From positions 1-64,000 of the forward strand of contig CAKUQM010000005.1 in the NCBI GenBank assembly GCA_934675465.1: a stretch of DNA of 64,000 bases, given 5' to 3'. Below the pieces are notes generated by a model. The model ran no database searches, was not told the DNA's origin, and was given only the letters and a program-made list of their open reading frames with translations. Within the stretch, counting starts at the first letter, position 1, and each line of letters opens with the position of its first letter. Position numbers and translations under genes: made by a program. The DNA comes from an uncultured Erysipelotrichaceae bacterium (GTDB lineage: Bacteria; Bacillota_I; Bacilli_A; Erysipelotrichales; Erysipelotrichaceae). Of the stretch, positions 7,438 through 16,041 are shown one piece after another.

Positions 7438-9741
7438 ATGGAAATTAAAGGTTTATCTAAAGAAGAAGTAAGACAAAGAGTTGAACAAGGTTTAACTAAC
7501 ACAAGTAATATCAAAACCGATAAAAGTGTTAAGGAAATTGTTTGTTCCCATGTTTTTACATATTTCAATTTTATTTTTATAGGACTAGCTATCCTTGTGC
7601 TTATTTCAGGTGAATATCGAAGTCTTACTTTTATGGGTGTTGTGATTATCAACACTCTAGTAGGTATTTTTCAAGAGTTAAAGGCTAAGAAGACTCTGGA
7701 TGAAATGAAATTAATCAATGCACCTCTTACTATGACTATTAGAGACGGCAAGGAAGTAGAAGTCAAGTCTAGTGATTTAGTTAAGGATGACATCATTATT
7801 TTAAGTACTGGTGATCAAATTGTAGCTGACGCAAAGGTCATTGATGGTAGCATATCAGTTAATGAATCGTTATTAACTGGTGAACAGGATAGTGTTAAGA
7901 AAGAAATAGATGATGACTTATTATCAGGGAGTTATGTGGTGTCTGGTAAGTGTTATGCAAGGCTTACGAGTGTTGGTGATGAGTCATATATTTCAAAGCT
8001 TTCAATAGAAGCTAAGACCATGACAAAGAATGAAAAGTCAGAAATGATTAAGTCAATTGATACTATTATTAAGTGGGTTGGTATTATCATCATTCCAATT
8101 GGTGTGGCTTTATATTATCAAGCTAGATTTATAAGTGATGAGACTTTTTCTAAGAGCATTATCTCTATGGTAGCAGCTGTTATTGGTATGATACCAGAAG
8201 GGTTATATCTACTTACAACGATGGCGCTTACTTTAAGTGTTGTCCGTCTTACTAAAGAGAAGGTTTTGGTTCATGATATGAGAAGCATTGAAGCCCTAGC
8301 CCGCGTGGATACTTTGTGTGTTGATAAGACTGGTACTATCACAAAACCTGATATGGAGGTTAGTGAACTTATATCGCTTGATGGTAATGATTATAAGTCT
8401 TTATTAAAAAAATACACTGAGGTCATCAGTGATGATAATACGACGATGTTAGCTTTAAGGAAGTTTTTAAAGGATGAAAAAGCTAACGATTATACTCTAG
8501 TTAAGATGACTCCTTTTAATTCAGAGACTAAATATAGCACCGTTTTGTTTACTGAAGGAAGATATGTCTTAGGTGCTCCTGAGTTCATTATTAAAAAGCA
8601 ATCAGCTGATTTGTCTAATAAGATTAGTGAATATGCTGATAAGGGTTGTCGTGTAGTTTTATTTGGTGAAAAAAGAAATAATAGTGTTACTCCTTTAGCT
8701 TTGATTATTTTTAAGAATGAGATAAGAGAAAACGCTAAGGAAACGTTTGAATATTTTAAAGAGCAGGGTGTAAATATCAAGGTTATTTCAGGTGATAATC
8801 CCAAAACTGTTAGTGAGATAGCTACACTTGCTGGTATCCCTAATAGTGAAAAGTATGTGGATACATCACTTTTAAGTGATGATGAATTAAAGAAGTCATG
8901 CGAAGAATACATAGTTTTTGGTAGGGTTTCTCCAAAGCAGAAACAAATTCTAGTTAATGCCTTAAAGGATAAGGGCCATACAGTAGCGATGACTGGTGAT
9001 GGTGTTAATGATATCTTAGCTTTAAAAGATGCTGATTGTAGTATTGCGATGGCTAGTGGTGCTAAGGCAACTAGTGAGGCTGCTCAAAGTGTCTTGTTGG
9101 ATTCCGATTTTTCACATATGCCTGAGGTTGTTTTTGAGGGTAGAAGAGTAGTTAATAATATTCAAAGATCTGCAAGTCTTTTCTTAGTTAAGAATATCTT
9201 TTCATTCTTAATGGCTATTGTTTCTTTGGTGATGACGATTACTTATCCTTTAGAGCCTAATCAAATTTCCTTGATTGGTGCTTTTACCATCGGTATTCCT
9301 GGTTTCTTGTTGGCACTTGAATCTAATAAGAATCGAATCGAGGGTAAGTTTATTCGTAATGTCCTAGTTAAGGCTTTGCCTGCTGGTTTGGCTGATGTTT
9401 TGGGTGTCGGTATCTTCGTGATTTGTGGTGAGGTATTTAGCATCAATAAACAAGAGGTAGCTACAGTATCGATTATGATAATGGCAACGGTAGGTTTTCT
9501 TATTATGATGTATATTTCTAAGCCTTTTAATAAGTTTAAGTTAGGTGTTCTTTTAATAAATGCCATAGGCCTATTATTATCAATATTTTTCTTGAAGGGA
9601 CTTTTCTCAATCGTTCATATTTCAGGAGTTTGTTTCTTGTTGATGATGGTCTTTGTCTTTGCGGCAGTGACTTGTTATCACTTGCTTAATTTTGTTGCGA
9701 TTAAGATTGATTTTTATATCGAGAATAAAAGATGGAAGTAA
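7438..9741 (+). CDS. Cation-translocating P-type ATPase (CtpE-like)
   Basis: A 767-residue P-type ATPase that should couple ATP hydrolysis to cation transport across the membrane. The phosphorylated Asp is D296 in DKTGTIT. The transmembrane PEGL motif (MIPEGLYLL) points to the calcium/CtpE-like branch, and GDGVNDILALKDADC is the hinge motif. The actuator loop reads TGEQ instead of TGES, a difference worth noting but seen in related sequences. There is no heavy-metal-binding domain and no CPC motif. The start at 7438 follows GAAGG; the ATG at 7414 lies inside the nusG terminator. It overlaps the next gene by 10 bases. Confidence 0.88.
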   Translation: MEIKGLSKEEVRQRVEQGLTNTSNIKTDKSVKEIVCSHVFTYFNFIFIGLAILVLISGEYRSLTFMGVVIINTLVGIFQELKAKKTLDEMKLINAPLTMTIRDGKEVEVKSSDLVKDDIIILSTGDQIVADAKVIDGSISVNESLLTGEQDSVKKEIDDDLLSGSYVVSGKCYARLTSVGDESYISKLSIEAKTMTKNEKSEMIKSIDTIIKWVGIIIIPIGVALYYQARFISDETFSKSIISMVAAVIGMIPEGLYLLTTMALTLSVVRLTKEKVLVHDMRSIEALARVDTLCVDKTGTITKPDMEVSELISLDGNDYKSLLKKYTEVISDDNTTMLALRKFLKDEKANDYTLVKMTPFNSETKYSTVLFTEGRYVLGAPEFIIKKQSADLSNKISEYADKGCRVVLFGEKRNNSVTPLALIIFKNEIRENAKETFEYFKEQGVNIKVISGDNPKTVSEIATLAGIPNSEKYVDTSLLSDDELKKSCEEYIVFGRVSPKQKQILVNALKDKGHTVAMTGDGVNDILALKDADCSIAMASGAKATSEAAQSVLLDSDFSHMPEVVFEGRRVVNNIQRSASLFLVKNIFSFLMAIVSLVMTITYPLEPNQISLIGAFTIGIPGFLLALESNKNRIEGKFIRNVLVKALPAGLADVLGVGIFVICGEVFSINKQEVATVSIMIMATVGFLIMMYISKPFNKFKLGVLLINAIGLLLSIFFLKGLFSIVHISGVCFLLMMVFVFAAVTCYHLLNFVAIKIDFYIENKRWK

Positions 9742-10445
9742 CTTGGAATCCTTGGCATGGTTGCACCAAATATTCTGAAGGTTGTAGAAATTGTTATGTC
9801 TATAGACAGGATGAAATGTTTGGTAGGGATAGTAGAGAATGCCATAAAACTAATGATTTTAATTTGCCTGTTAAGAAGGATAGAAGAGGCAATTATAAGG
9901 TTCCTAGTGGTTCTTTAATAATGACTTGTTTTAGTAGTGATTTTCTTTTGAGTGATGCGGATTCTTGGCGTGATGAATGCATAAAGATGATGAGAGAAAG
10001 AAGTGATTGCATGTTTTATTTCTTTACAAAGAGAATTGAAAGACTAAACTTTGAGGTACCTGATAATGTGATTGTTGGTTGTACTTGTGAGAATCAGAAA
10101 ATGGCTGATTATCGTTTGCCTATTTTTAAGAAACTAAACATTAAGTATAAGACTATAATTTTGGCTCCAATGTTAGAAAAGATGGATATTTCTAAGTATC
10201 TTGGCAGTGATATTTATGAGGTAAATGTGTCGGGTGAATCGGGTTCGAGCCAGCAGATTCGAGCCCTACATTACGACTGGGTGTTAGATATTCGAAATCA
10301 ATGCATAAAAGCCAATGTTAATTTTGGTTTTCATCAAACTGGTGCTCGGTTTATTAAGGATGGGAAAGAATATAGAATAGAGCGTAAATATCAGATTTCT
10401 CAAGCTAAGAAAGCTAACATAGATTTTACGTGTAAAATGCCTTAA
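9732..10445 (+). CDS. DUF5131 (phage Gp37/Gp68-like) Fe-S cluster protein
   Basis: A 237-residue DUF5131 protein. It opens with WNPWHGC and GCRNCYVYRQDEMFG, an unusual CxxxxxCxxC cluster that recalls radical-SAM enzymes, and it keeps the FFTKR and VSGESG segments of the family. Homologues are common in phages and bacteria but lack a settled function. The start overlaps the ATPase by 10 bases. It ends 148 bases before mgtE and has no visible functional link to either neighbour. Confidence 0.85.
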   Translation: MEVTWNPWHGCTKYSEGCRNCYVYRQDEMFGRDSRECHKTNDFNLPVKKDRRGNYKVPSGSLIMTCFSSDFLLSDADSWRDECIKMMRERSDCMFYFFTKRIERLNFEVPDNVIVGCTCENQKMADYRLPIFKKLNIKYKTIILAPMLEKMDISKYLGSDIYEVNVSGESGSSQQIRALHYDWVLDIRNQCIKANVNFGFHQTGARFIKDGKEYRIERKYQISQAKKANIDFTCKMP

Positions 10446-10452
10446 AATGCGA

Positions 10453-10593
10453 TAGAATTATGGGGCGTAGGAAAGGAGAATTACAGATGGATGTTCATTC
10501 GTGTGAATATTTAAATAAGAAAGATACAGATGAACACCCGAGTGTTAGGTAGTTCTTCTGTTTCTTTCTTCTTGTAATAAAGGAGGAAGAATA
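10453..10593 (+). promoter_or_regulatory. mgtE leader: -10 box, leader-peptide hairpin, SD-blocking pyrimidine tract
   Basis: A TAGAAT at 10453-10458 is a plausible -10 box. A stem with one mismatch pairs 10489-10498 with 10530-10539, and both arms lie within a small ORF. After that ORF stops, a pyrimidine-rich tract (10553-10577) is complementary to part of the mgtE ribosome site AAAGGAGGAAGAA. The layout suggests translation-dependent control of mgtE. It does not match the M-box riboswitch. Confidence 0.5.
10487..10552 (+). CDS. Candidate 21-residue leader peptide of mgtE
   Basis: A short ORF with a strong ribosome site (AAAGGAG, about nine bases upstream) encodes MDVHSCEYLN followed by KKDTDEHPSVR. 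The acidic and proline-containing DTDEHP stretch is the kind of nascent sequence known to destabilise ribosomes at low magnesium, as in enterobacterial MgtL. Codons 1-4 pair with codons 15-18 in the leader hairpin, so ribosome position would change the fold. Function is inferred from position before a magnesium channel gene. Confidence 0.5.
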   Translation: MDVHSCEYLNKKDTDEHPSVR

Positions 10594-11925
10594 ATGATTG
10601 AAAAGGTTTTTGAATTGTTGTCTGAAGGCAATTTCAAGGAATTGAAAATGCTTTTGAATGAATCTAATGAATCAGATGTTGCCGAGTGTTTAGATGAATT
10701 GTCTAAAGAGGATTTGGCGGTTGTTTTTAGGTTGTTAAAAAAGGATGAGGCTGTTGATATTTTCTCTTATATGAGTTCTGATACTCAAGAGAAGTTGGTT
10801 GAGACATTAAGTGATCAAGAAGTGGCTGCTATTGTGTCTAAGTTATATATTGATGATGCGGCTGATTTGATTGATGAGTTACCAGCAAATCTTGTTAGTA
10901 AGGTTTTGCAGAATGCGAGTCCTACTAAGAGAAAGGCTATTAATGAAATCTTAAAGTATCCTGAGGATTCAGCTGGTTCTATTATGACAGTTGAGTATGT
11001 TGATATTAAGTCAGGTTTAACTGTTAAGGAATGTTTTGATCGTATTAGAAGAATCGGTTTGAATAAGGAGACTGTTTATACATTATATGTTGTGGATGCT
11101 GATCGTCGTTTGATTGGTGTTACAACAGTTAAGGAATTGTTGATGCGTGATTATGATACTTGTATTAATGATTTCATGGAAGATAATGTGATTACGGTTA
11201 CTACTAATGAGGATAAGGAAGAGGTTGCGAAGATGTTTGACAAGTATGACTTCTTGGCACTTCCTGTTGTTGATAATGAGAATAGACTTGTTGGTATTGT
11301 TACTGTTGATGATGCGATGGATGTTATGAGTGAGGAGAATGAGGAAGACTTCGAGATAATGGCTGCGATGACTCCATCTGAAGATGATTATTTAAAGGAA
11401 TCAGTAATTACTCAATATAAGAATAGAATTGTTTGGTTGTTGGTGTTGATGTTGTCTTCTATTATTACTGGTAAGATTATCACTAATTATGAGGTTACTT
11501 TCTCTGCTATTCCGCTTCTTGTTTCATTTATTCCAATGCTTATGGATACAGGTGGTAATTGTGGTTCACAAGCTTCTACCATGGTAATTAGAGCCTTAGC
11601 TACCGATGAAATCGAGCCTAAGGATGTGTTTAAGGTTTGGTGGAAGGAAGCAAGAATTGGCGTAATGTGTGGTGTTACATTGGGTTTAGTTAATGGCATC
11701 CGCATTTTTATCCAGTATCATGATTTGGGTATTGCGATTGTTATTGCGTGTACTTTGTGTTTGACTGCTGTGTTGGCTAAGTCACTTGGCTGTTTCTTGC
11801 CATTACTTGCTAAGGCGATTCATTTGGATCCAGCTTATATGGCATCACCTTTGATTACTACTATTACGGATGCTTGTTCGTTAGCGATTTATTTTAATAT
11901 TGCGTTACGCGTTTTAAATATCTAA
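10594..11925 (+). CDS. mgtE: Magnesium transporter MgtE
   Basis: A 443-residue MgtE magnesium channel with the full domain order: N-domain of helical repeats (about 1-125), two CBS domains that sense cytosolic magnesium (about 126-250), a connecting helix, and five transmembrane helices. The pore motif PMLMDTGGNCGSQAS and the terminal PLITTITDACSL are diagnostic. AAAGGAGG precedes the ATG. It follows the candidate leader peptide described above and is followed by the gtrA-like gene, which appears to have its own promoter. Confidence 0.96.
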   Translation: MIEKVFELLSEGNFKELKMLLNESNESDVAECLDELSKEDLAVVFRLLKKDEAVDIFSYMSSDTQEKLVETLSDQEVAAIVSKLYIDDAADLIDELPANLVSKVLQNASPTKRKAINEILKYPEDSAGSIMTVEYVDIKSGLTVKECFDRIRRIGLNKETVYTLYVVDADRRLIGVTTVKELLMRDYDTCINDFMEDNVITVTTNEDKEEVAKMFDKYDFLALPVVDNENRLVGIVTVDDAMDVMSEENEEDFEIMAAMTPSEDDYLKESVITQYKNRIVWLLVLMLSSIITGKIITNYEVTFSAIPLLVSFIPMLMDTGGNCGSQASTMVIRALATDEIEPKDVFKVWWKEARIGVMCGVTLGLVNGIRIFIQYHDLGIAIVIACTLCLTAVLAKSLGCFLPLLAKAIHLDPAYMASPLITTITDACSLAIYFNIALRVLNI

Positions 11926-11928
11926 AAT
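11900..11928 (+). promoter_or_regulatory. Leaderless promoter of the GtrA-family gene
   Basis: TTGCGT (11900-11905), a 17-base spacer and TAAAAT (11923-11928). The next ATG begins seven bases after the -10 box. Confidence 0.5.
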
Positions 11929-11934
11929 AGTATT

Positions 11935-12345
11935 ATGTCTAAGATTAAAGAATTATTTATTAAGTACAAGGAAGTGATCAGTTATCTTTTCTTTGGTGGC
12001 TGTACTTTCCTTGTAAGTATTATTACGTTTTATTTGTTTAATAAGACCCTAGGTTTGAATGAGCATGTTGCCAATGTTATATCTTGGGTTTTAGCTGTTA
12101 GTTTTGCCTATGTTACTAATAAACTTTATGTCTTTGAGTCTAAGGTTACTGATAGGGCTGGTTTACTTAAGGAGATTTCTTCTTTTGTCTCAGCTAGATT
12201 ATTGACTTTGGTTATTGAGGAGCTTATTTTGTTTGTGGGAATTAACCTTATGCATATCGATTCAATGGTGGTTAAGGTTGCTGGGCAGGTGATTGTTATT
12301 GTGTCAAATTATTTTTTGTCTAAGTTATTTATTTTTAAGAAGTAG
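11935..12345 (+). CDS. GtrA-family membrane protein
   Basis: A 136-residue protein with four hydrophobic helices. FFGGCTFLVSIITFYLF, the AYVTNKLYVFES loop and the final SNYFLSKLFIFKK are the usual GtrA landmarks. GtrA-like proteins are thought to flip lipid-linked sugars used in surface glycans. No glycosyltransferase lies beside it. No Shine-Dalgarno sequence is present; a -10 box ends seven bases upstream. Confidence 0.85.
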   Translation: MSKIKELFIKYKEVISYLFFGGCTFLVSIITFYLFNKTLGLNEHVANVISWVLAVSFAYVTNKLYVFESKVTDRAGLLKEISSFVSARLLTLVIEELILFVGINLMHIDSMVVKVAGQVIVIVSNYFLSKLFIFKK

Positions 12346-12347
12346 TT

Positions 12348-12794
12348 ATGCGTTTAGTTGTTCAAAGAGTTAGTGAAGCGAGTTGTACAGTTGATGGTAA
12401 GGTAACAGGTGCTATTGGTTTAGGTTTTATGGTGCTTGTTGGTTTCTGTGATGGCGATACAAAGGAAGTTGTAGATAAGATGGCTAATAAGCTTAAGAAG
12501 CTTAGGGTGTTTGATGATGCAGATGGGAAGATGAATCTTGCGCTTAAGGATGTTGGTGGTGATATTCTTTCCATTTCACAGTTTACTTTGTATGCCGATT
12601 GTAGCAAGGGTAATCGTCCTTCTTTCTGTAACGCAATGAGGGGTGATGAGGCTACAAAGATGTATGATTATTTTAATGAAGTGTTGGCACAAGATTATAA
12701 AGTGGAAAAGGGTATCTTTGGTGCAGATATGAAGATTAAGTTGTTGAATGATGGTCCTATTACAATTATTATGGATTCAAAGGAAATGTTATGA
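12348..12794 (+). CDS. dtd: D-aminoacyl-tRNA deacylase
   Basis: A 148-residue DTD enzyme that removes D-amino acids from mischarged tRNAs. The start MRLVVQRVSEASCTV, the catalytic SQFTLYADCSKGNRPSF and the NDGPITI cross-subunit motif are all present. The gene begins two bases after the GtrA stop without a ribosome site and overlaps the next gene by four bases. Confidence 0.96.
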   Translation: MRLVVQRVSEASCTVDGKVTGAIGLGFMVLVGFCDGDTKEVVDKMANKLKKLRVFDDADGKMNLALKDVGGDILSISQFTLYADCSKGNRPSFCNAMRGDEATKMYDYFNEVLAQDYKVEKGIFGADMKIKLLNDGPITIIMDSKEML

Positions 12795-13000
12795 TAAGCG
12801 AGTATGCGTTAGGTGATATTGTTCAGATGAAGAAGGATCATCCTTGTAAGAAGTCTAGTTATTGGGAGATAGTTAGAGTAGGCACTGATATTAAGATTAA
12901 GTGTCAAGGGTGTGGTAATGTTATTATGATGGAGCGTCGTGAGTTTGAAAGAAAGTGCAAAAAGCTAGTGCATAAGGCAGGCGTAGAATCCAATAGTTAA
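12791..13000 (+). CDS. DUF951 family protein
   Basis: A 69-residue DUF951 (YyzM-like) protein: ALGDIVQMKKDHPC, then a CQGCGN knuckle. The family is small, conserved in Firmicutes and of unknown function; the fold is SH3-like with a CxxC element. Its start overlaps dtd as ATGA. A strong terminator follows. Confidence 0.88.
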   Translation: MISEYALGDIVQMKKDHPCKKSSYWEIVRVGTDIKIKCQGCGNVIMMERREFERKCKKLVHKAGVESNS

Positions 13001-13003
13001 ATG

Positions 13004-13058
13004 AAAATACACAATTAATTAGGGTTATAGACAAGAACTAATTAACTTGTGTATTTTT
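13004..13058 (+). terminator. Strong intrinsic terminator after DUF951
   Basis: A long stem (about 13004-13022 with 13038-13057) with one small irregularity ends in TTTTT. Confidence 0.9.
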
Positions 13059-13274
13059 GCGTTTTTAATAGCTTTAATAACCAAAGGCAACAGAGCAAGC
13101 TATTGGCCTCATGTTATAATGGTAGCAGAGAAAAAAGTAATTTTAATGTAAGTAGTTTAATACTTCTACCAAAGTTTAAAACTCAAAAAGTAAATAATTA
13201 GCGTGCTGCTTAGAGTATCTACTATTAATAATTGATATTGTAAACAGTAGATTATGTTAAAGGAGGATAAAGGT

Positions 13275-13541
13275 TTGTCAAAAATTAAAAATGAAAAAAT
13301 TTCTGCTAATGGGTTTGATATTCAGGTTTATACCGAAGATTTTAAGAATGACTATATAAGTTTGACAGACATAGCAAGATATAAAAACACAGATGATCCA
13401 AGATTTGTCATTCAAAATTGGATGAGAAATAGAAATACACTTGAATTTATAGGGCTGTGGGAAGTTTTAAATAATACAAATTTTAACCGTGTGCAATTCG
13501 ACACGTTTAGAAATGAAGCGGGTTTAAATAGATTTCAATGA
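13275..13541 (+). pseudogene. Truncated KilA-N domain protein
   Basis: The 88-codon remnant matches the N-terminal KilA-N DNA-binding part of phage-type proteins (YISLTDIARYKN, then IQNWMRNRNTLEF and EVLNNTNFNRVQFD). Full-length relatives continue for about 170 more residues, so this one ends abruptly after NEAGLNRFQ. The start is a TTG at 13275 behind AAAGGAGG; the ATG at 13254 precedes that site. Upstream at 13112-13120 there is an extended -10 box (TGTTATAAT). It is a leftover of a mobile or phage gene, and 13059-13274 otherwise holds only this promoter and a short inverted repeat flanking 13220-13250. Confidence 0.75.
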
Positions 13542-13558
13542 GGAATGCGAGTAAACAA

Positions 13559-13587
13559 TAGACACAATGTTTTATTTGTAGTAGAAT
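13559..13587 (+). promoter_or_regulatory. secG promoter
   Basis: TAGACA (13559-13564), a 17-base spacer and TAGAAT (13582-13587). Confidence 0.65.
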
Positions 13588-13613
13588 ATTGTCACGCTTT
13601 AAAGAGGTGAATT

Positions 13614-13838
13614 ATGTTAAGAATTATTTTATTAGTTATTTCAATATTACTTATTATTATTTCTTTATTACAGAGTGGTAAGTCTGATGGCTTGAGTGCT
13701 TTTACAGGATCAGGTGATTTAGGACTTTTCCAAAATGTTAAGGAGAGAGGCCCTGAGAAAGTAATATCAAATGTTACTATGGCACTTGGAATTCTATTCT
13801 TTGTGTTAGTGATTATCATTAGAGTTGTAGAAGGGTAA
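13614..13838 (+). CDS. secG: Preprotein translocase subunit SecG
   Basis: A 74-residue SecG with two transmembrane helices. The loop carries LLQSGKSDGLSAFTGSG, the family signature. GAGGTGA precedes the ATG. It assists SecYE during preprotein export. A terminator overlaps its stop, yet smpB follows at once, the common gene order (with rnr absent here). Confidence 0.93.
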   Translation: MLRIILLVISILLIIISLLQSGKSDGLSAFTGSGDLGLFQNVKERGPEKVISNVTMALGILFFVLVIIIRVVEG

Positions 13839-13860
13839 TAAAGGACCCTTTTATTTTTTA
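13831..13860 (+). terminator. Intrinsic terminator after secG
   Basis: AAGGGT (13831-13836) pairs with ACCCTT (13845-13850), followed by a T-rich run. It overlaps the secG stop and ends just before the smpB start. Confidence 0.75.
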
Positions 13861-13862
13861 TT

Positions 13863-14309
13863 ATGGGTATTAAAGAGGTTAGTGTAAATAAGAAGGCTTT
13901 TCATGATTATGAAATATTGGATAAGTATGAGGCTGGATTGAGTTTGCTGGGTACGGAGATTAAGTCTATTCGTAAGGGTAAGGTTCAGCTTAAGGAGTCT
14001 TATGTTTCTTTTTCAAAGGGTGAGGCTTATATTAAGGGAATGAATATTGCTCAGTATGATCATGGCAATCGTTTTAATCATGATGAGACTAGGGATAGAA
14101 AATTATTGCTTCATAAGTATGAGATTACTAAGCTTTATACTAAGACTAAGTTACAGGGTTTGACAGTTATTCCTTTAAGACTTTATTTAAAAGATGGTAG
14201 GGCTAAGCTTGAGATTGCGCTTTGTAGGGGCAAAACGCTTTATGATAAGCGTGAGGATGATAAACTAAAGTCAATGAAAAGGGAAGCTTTGAAGGCTATG
14301 AGAAGATGA
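13863..14309 (+). CDS. smpB: SsrA-binding protein SmpB
   Basis: A 148-residue SmpB, the tmRNA partner in ribosome rescue. Landmarks are NKKAFHDYEILDKYEAGLSL, GTEIKSIRKGKVQLKESY and the basic C-terminal tail (CRGKTLYDKREDDK). No ribosome site is present; the ATG lies directly after the secG terminator, with a weak TATTTT six bases upstream, so a leaderless transcript is possible. The end overlaps the next start by four bases. The tmRNA gene itself is not in the window. Confidence 0.95.
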   Translation: MGIKEVSVNKKAFHDYEILDKYEAGLSLLGTEIKSIRKGKVQLKESYVSFSKGEAYIKGMNIAQYDHGNRFNHDETRDRKLLLHKYEITKLYTKTKLQGLTVIPLRLYLKDGRAKLEIALCRGKTLYDKREDDKLKSMKREALKAMRR

Positions 14310-14584
14310 AGAGGTTCTTGATAGTTTTGGAAATTGTTATATTGATTGTTACGGTGGCGTTTACTTTTTACGTGCGTCATCGTTTTTTATTGGAGGAGAA
14401 TATCCATGAGCAACTTAAGAAAGAAGTAAGTGATGTTCAAGATGATGTCGATAATATGAATAATGATATAAACAAGTTGACTAAGGATATTAGTGATTTA
14501 AGGAATGTTAAGGAAGATAGTATTAGGGAGTATGAGGAATGGCTAAGTCGCAAGGAAGAGTTAGAAGATCTACTTGGTTATTAA
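14306..14584 (+). CDS. Small membrane-anchored coiled-coil protein
   Basis: A 92-residue protein with one N-terminal transmembrane segment (about 5-25) and then a long acidic coiled coil with heptad spacing. It overlaps smpB as ATGA and overlaps the next gene by 46 bases in another frame. The next protein has the same plan (anchor plus coiled coil) before its catalytic domain, so the two may form a membrane complex; that is inference. I do not recognise the family. It recalls FtsB/FtsL-type divisome coiled coils only in layout. Confidence 0.7.
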   Translation: MKRFLIVLEIVILIVTVAFTFYVRHRFLLEENIHEQLKKEVSDVQDDVDNMNNDINKLTKDISDLRNVKEDSIREYEEWLSRKEELEDLLGY

Positions 14585-15465
14585 TTAGTTTAATACTTAT
14601 TTTCTTATGTGTTTTCTCATGTATGACTTTAGTTTATTTTTATGTGAATACAAATAGGTTAACTAATATTAATGAACAACTTAAGAAGGATATTGATACT
14701 TTTAATAAGATTAAAGAAGATAATCAAAGTAAATTAGATCATTTAAGTGTAATGTATAAAGAGGTTGAGGATATAGATGTTTCTTTAAAGGAAGCGAAGG
14801 ATTCTTACTTTGAATTGGCAATAGAGGCTGATAAGAGGGCAAGAGATGGTGCTAATTTTAAGGTTTGTTATATTACTTTTGATGATGGTCCCTATAGTAA
14901 GACAACTCCATTGTTTCTAGATGTGCTTAAAGAGAAGAATGTCTTGGGCACTTTCTTTGTGCTTAAGAAGGATAATCTTGATGATTTATATAGAAGAATT
15001 AGGGATGAGGGCCATACTTTAGCTAATCATACAGCGTCTCATAAGATTAGTAATGGCATATATAGAAGTGAAGAGGCTTTTATTGATGATATTAAGGAGA
15101 ATGATGATTTCATTTATAATTTATTAGGTGTAAAGATGGATGTGATGCGTTTCCCTGGTGGCTCGCCTCAGGCAACTTATTCTGGTTTGAATAAAACAAG
15201 TTTAGTTAATAAACTTGTTGATATGGGTTATGGCTATATTGATTGGACGCTTACTACAGGAGATGGAGAGGCTAATTTGAGTCCTGATGAGTTTTTGCAT
15301 AATGTGATTGATAAGTCTAGTAAGTATAGTGTGATGACTGTTTTGATGCATGATTATAGTAAGAATACAGCGTTGTGTTTGGGCGAGATGATTGATGTCT
15401 TAAGGGAACAGGGTTTTATCTTCTTGCCTTTAAGTTATAATTCACCTGCTGTTAGAAAAAGTTGA
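14539..15465 (+). CDS. Membrane-anchored polysaccharide deacetylase (NodB homology)
   Basis: A 308-residue carbohydrate esterase family 4 enzyme that should remove acetyl groups from peptidoglycan or another glycan. There is a basic start, one transmembrane segment at about 12-36, a coiled coil to about 100, then the NodB domain. Metal and catalytic motifs are TFDDGP, NHTASH, and RFPGGS; LMHD near the end is the second catalytic motif. The start lies inside the preceding ORF with a weak ribosome site. Deacetylation of peptidoglycan would give lysozyme resistance, but the substrate is not proven. Confidence 0.88.
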   Translation: MAKSQGRVRRSTWLLISLILIFLCVFSCMTLVYFYVNTNRLTNINEQLKKDIDTFNKIKEDNQSKLDHLSVMYKEVEDIDVSLKEAKDSYFELAIEADKRARDGANFKVCYITFDDGPYSKTTPLFLDVLKEKNVLGTFFVLKKDNLDDLYRRIRDEGHTLANHTASHKISNGIYRSEEAFIDDIKENDDFIYNLLGVKMDVMRFPGGSPQATYSGLNKTSLVNKLVDMGYGYIDWTLTTGDGEANLSPDEFLHNVIDKSSKYSVMTVLMHDYSKNTALCLGEMIDVLREQGFIFLPLSYNSPAVRKS

Positions 15466-15480
15466 TTATTGCGTTATAAT
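15452..15480 (+). promoter_or_regulatory. Leaderless promoter of the histidine phosphatase gene
   Basis: TTAGAA (15452-15457), a 17-base spacer and a perfect TATAAT (15475-15480). The ATG starts seven bases after the -10 box. Confidence 0.65.
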
Positions 15481-15486
15481 TACACC

Positions 15487-16041
15487 ATGGTAAAGAGATT
15501 ATATTTGTGTCGTCATGGTCAGACGGAATTTAATATTAAGGGCTTAGCACAAGGAAGATGTGATAGCCCTTTGACTGAATTAGGTGTTAAGCAAGCTTTG
15601 AGCGCTAGGGATTATTTTGTTAAGAATAAGATTGAGTATACTGATGTTTATTGTTCGCCTTTAGGAAGAGCAAAATCAACTTGTAAGTTAATTACAGGCG
15701 TAGATGGTGTGCGTCTTGATGGTTTGATTGAGATGCATTTTGGCTCTTTGGATGGTGATGATTATTTGAAGTGTCGTGAATATCAGGATGATTATACTTC
15801 TATTGGTGGTGAGAATAGAGAGATTGCGGGTGATAGAATGATGGCTACGCTTACTGATGTTATGAATAAGAGCGAGGGTAATGTTGTGGCTATTTCTCAT
15901 GCGACTGTTGGTAGATGTTTCTATTATAAGGTTATTGGTCATTTTGATCCTGATTTTAGAATACCTAATTGTGGTATTTGTGTGTATGAATATGATGGCA
16001 ATAAGTTTAAATTTATAGAGATGGTGGATCCTAATGCTTAA
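15487..16041 (+). CDS. Histidine phosphatase (phosphoglycerate mutase-like) family protein
   Basis: A 184-residue branch-1 histidine phosphatase. The catalytic LCRHGQTEFN is near residues 6-15, with the second His in SHATVGR. Family members range from cofactor-dependent mutases to broad phosphatases; the substrate cannot be told. The start at 15487 begins the protein directly at VKRLYLCRHG; a TTG at 15469 would add a tail that crosses the -10 box. The stop overlaps the next gene by eight bases. Confidence 0.9.
   Translation: MVKRLYLCRHGQTEFNIKGLAQGRCDSPLTELGVKQALSARDYFVKNKIEYTDVYCSPLGRAKSTCKLITGVDGVRLDGLIEMHFGSLDGDDYLKCREYQDDYTSIGGENREIAGDRMMATLTDVMNKSEGNVVAISHATVGRCFYYKVIGHFDPDFRIPNCGICVYEYDGNKFKFIEMVDPNA

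Noticed and set aside
10225..10270. tRNA-like GGTTCGAGCC sequence
   Set aside because: It lies inside the DUF5131 coding region, and no cloverleaf or acceptor stem can be formed around it.
10446..10593. M-box magnesium riboswitch before mgtE
   Set aside because: A GTTAGGT near 10544 recalls one M-box element, but the remaining conserved parts and the necessary length are missing.
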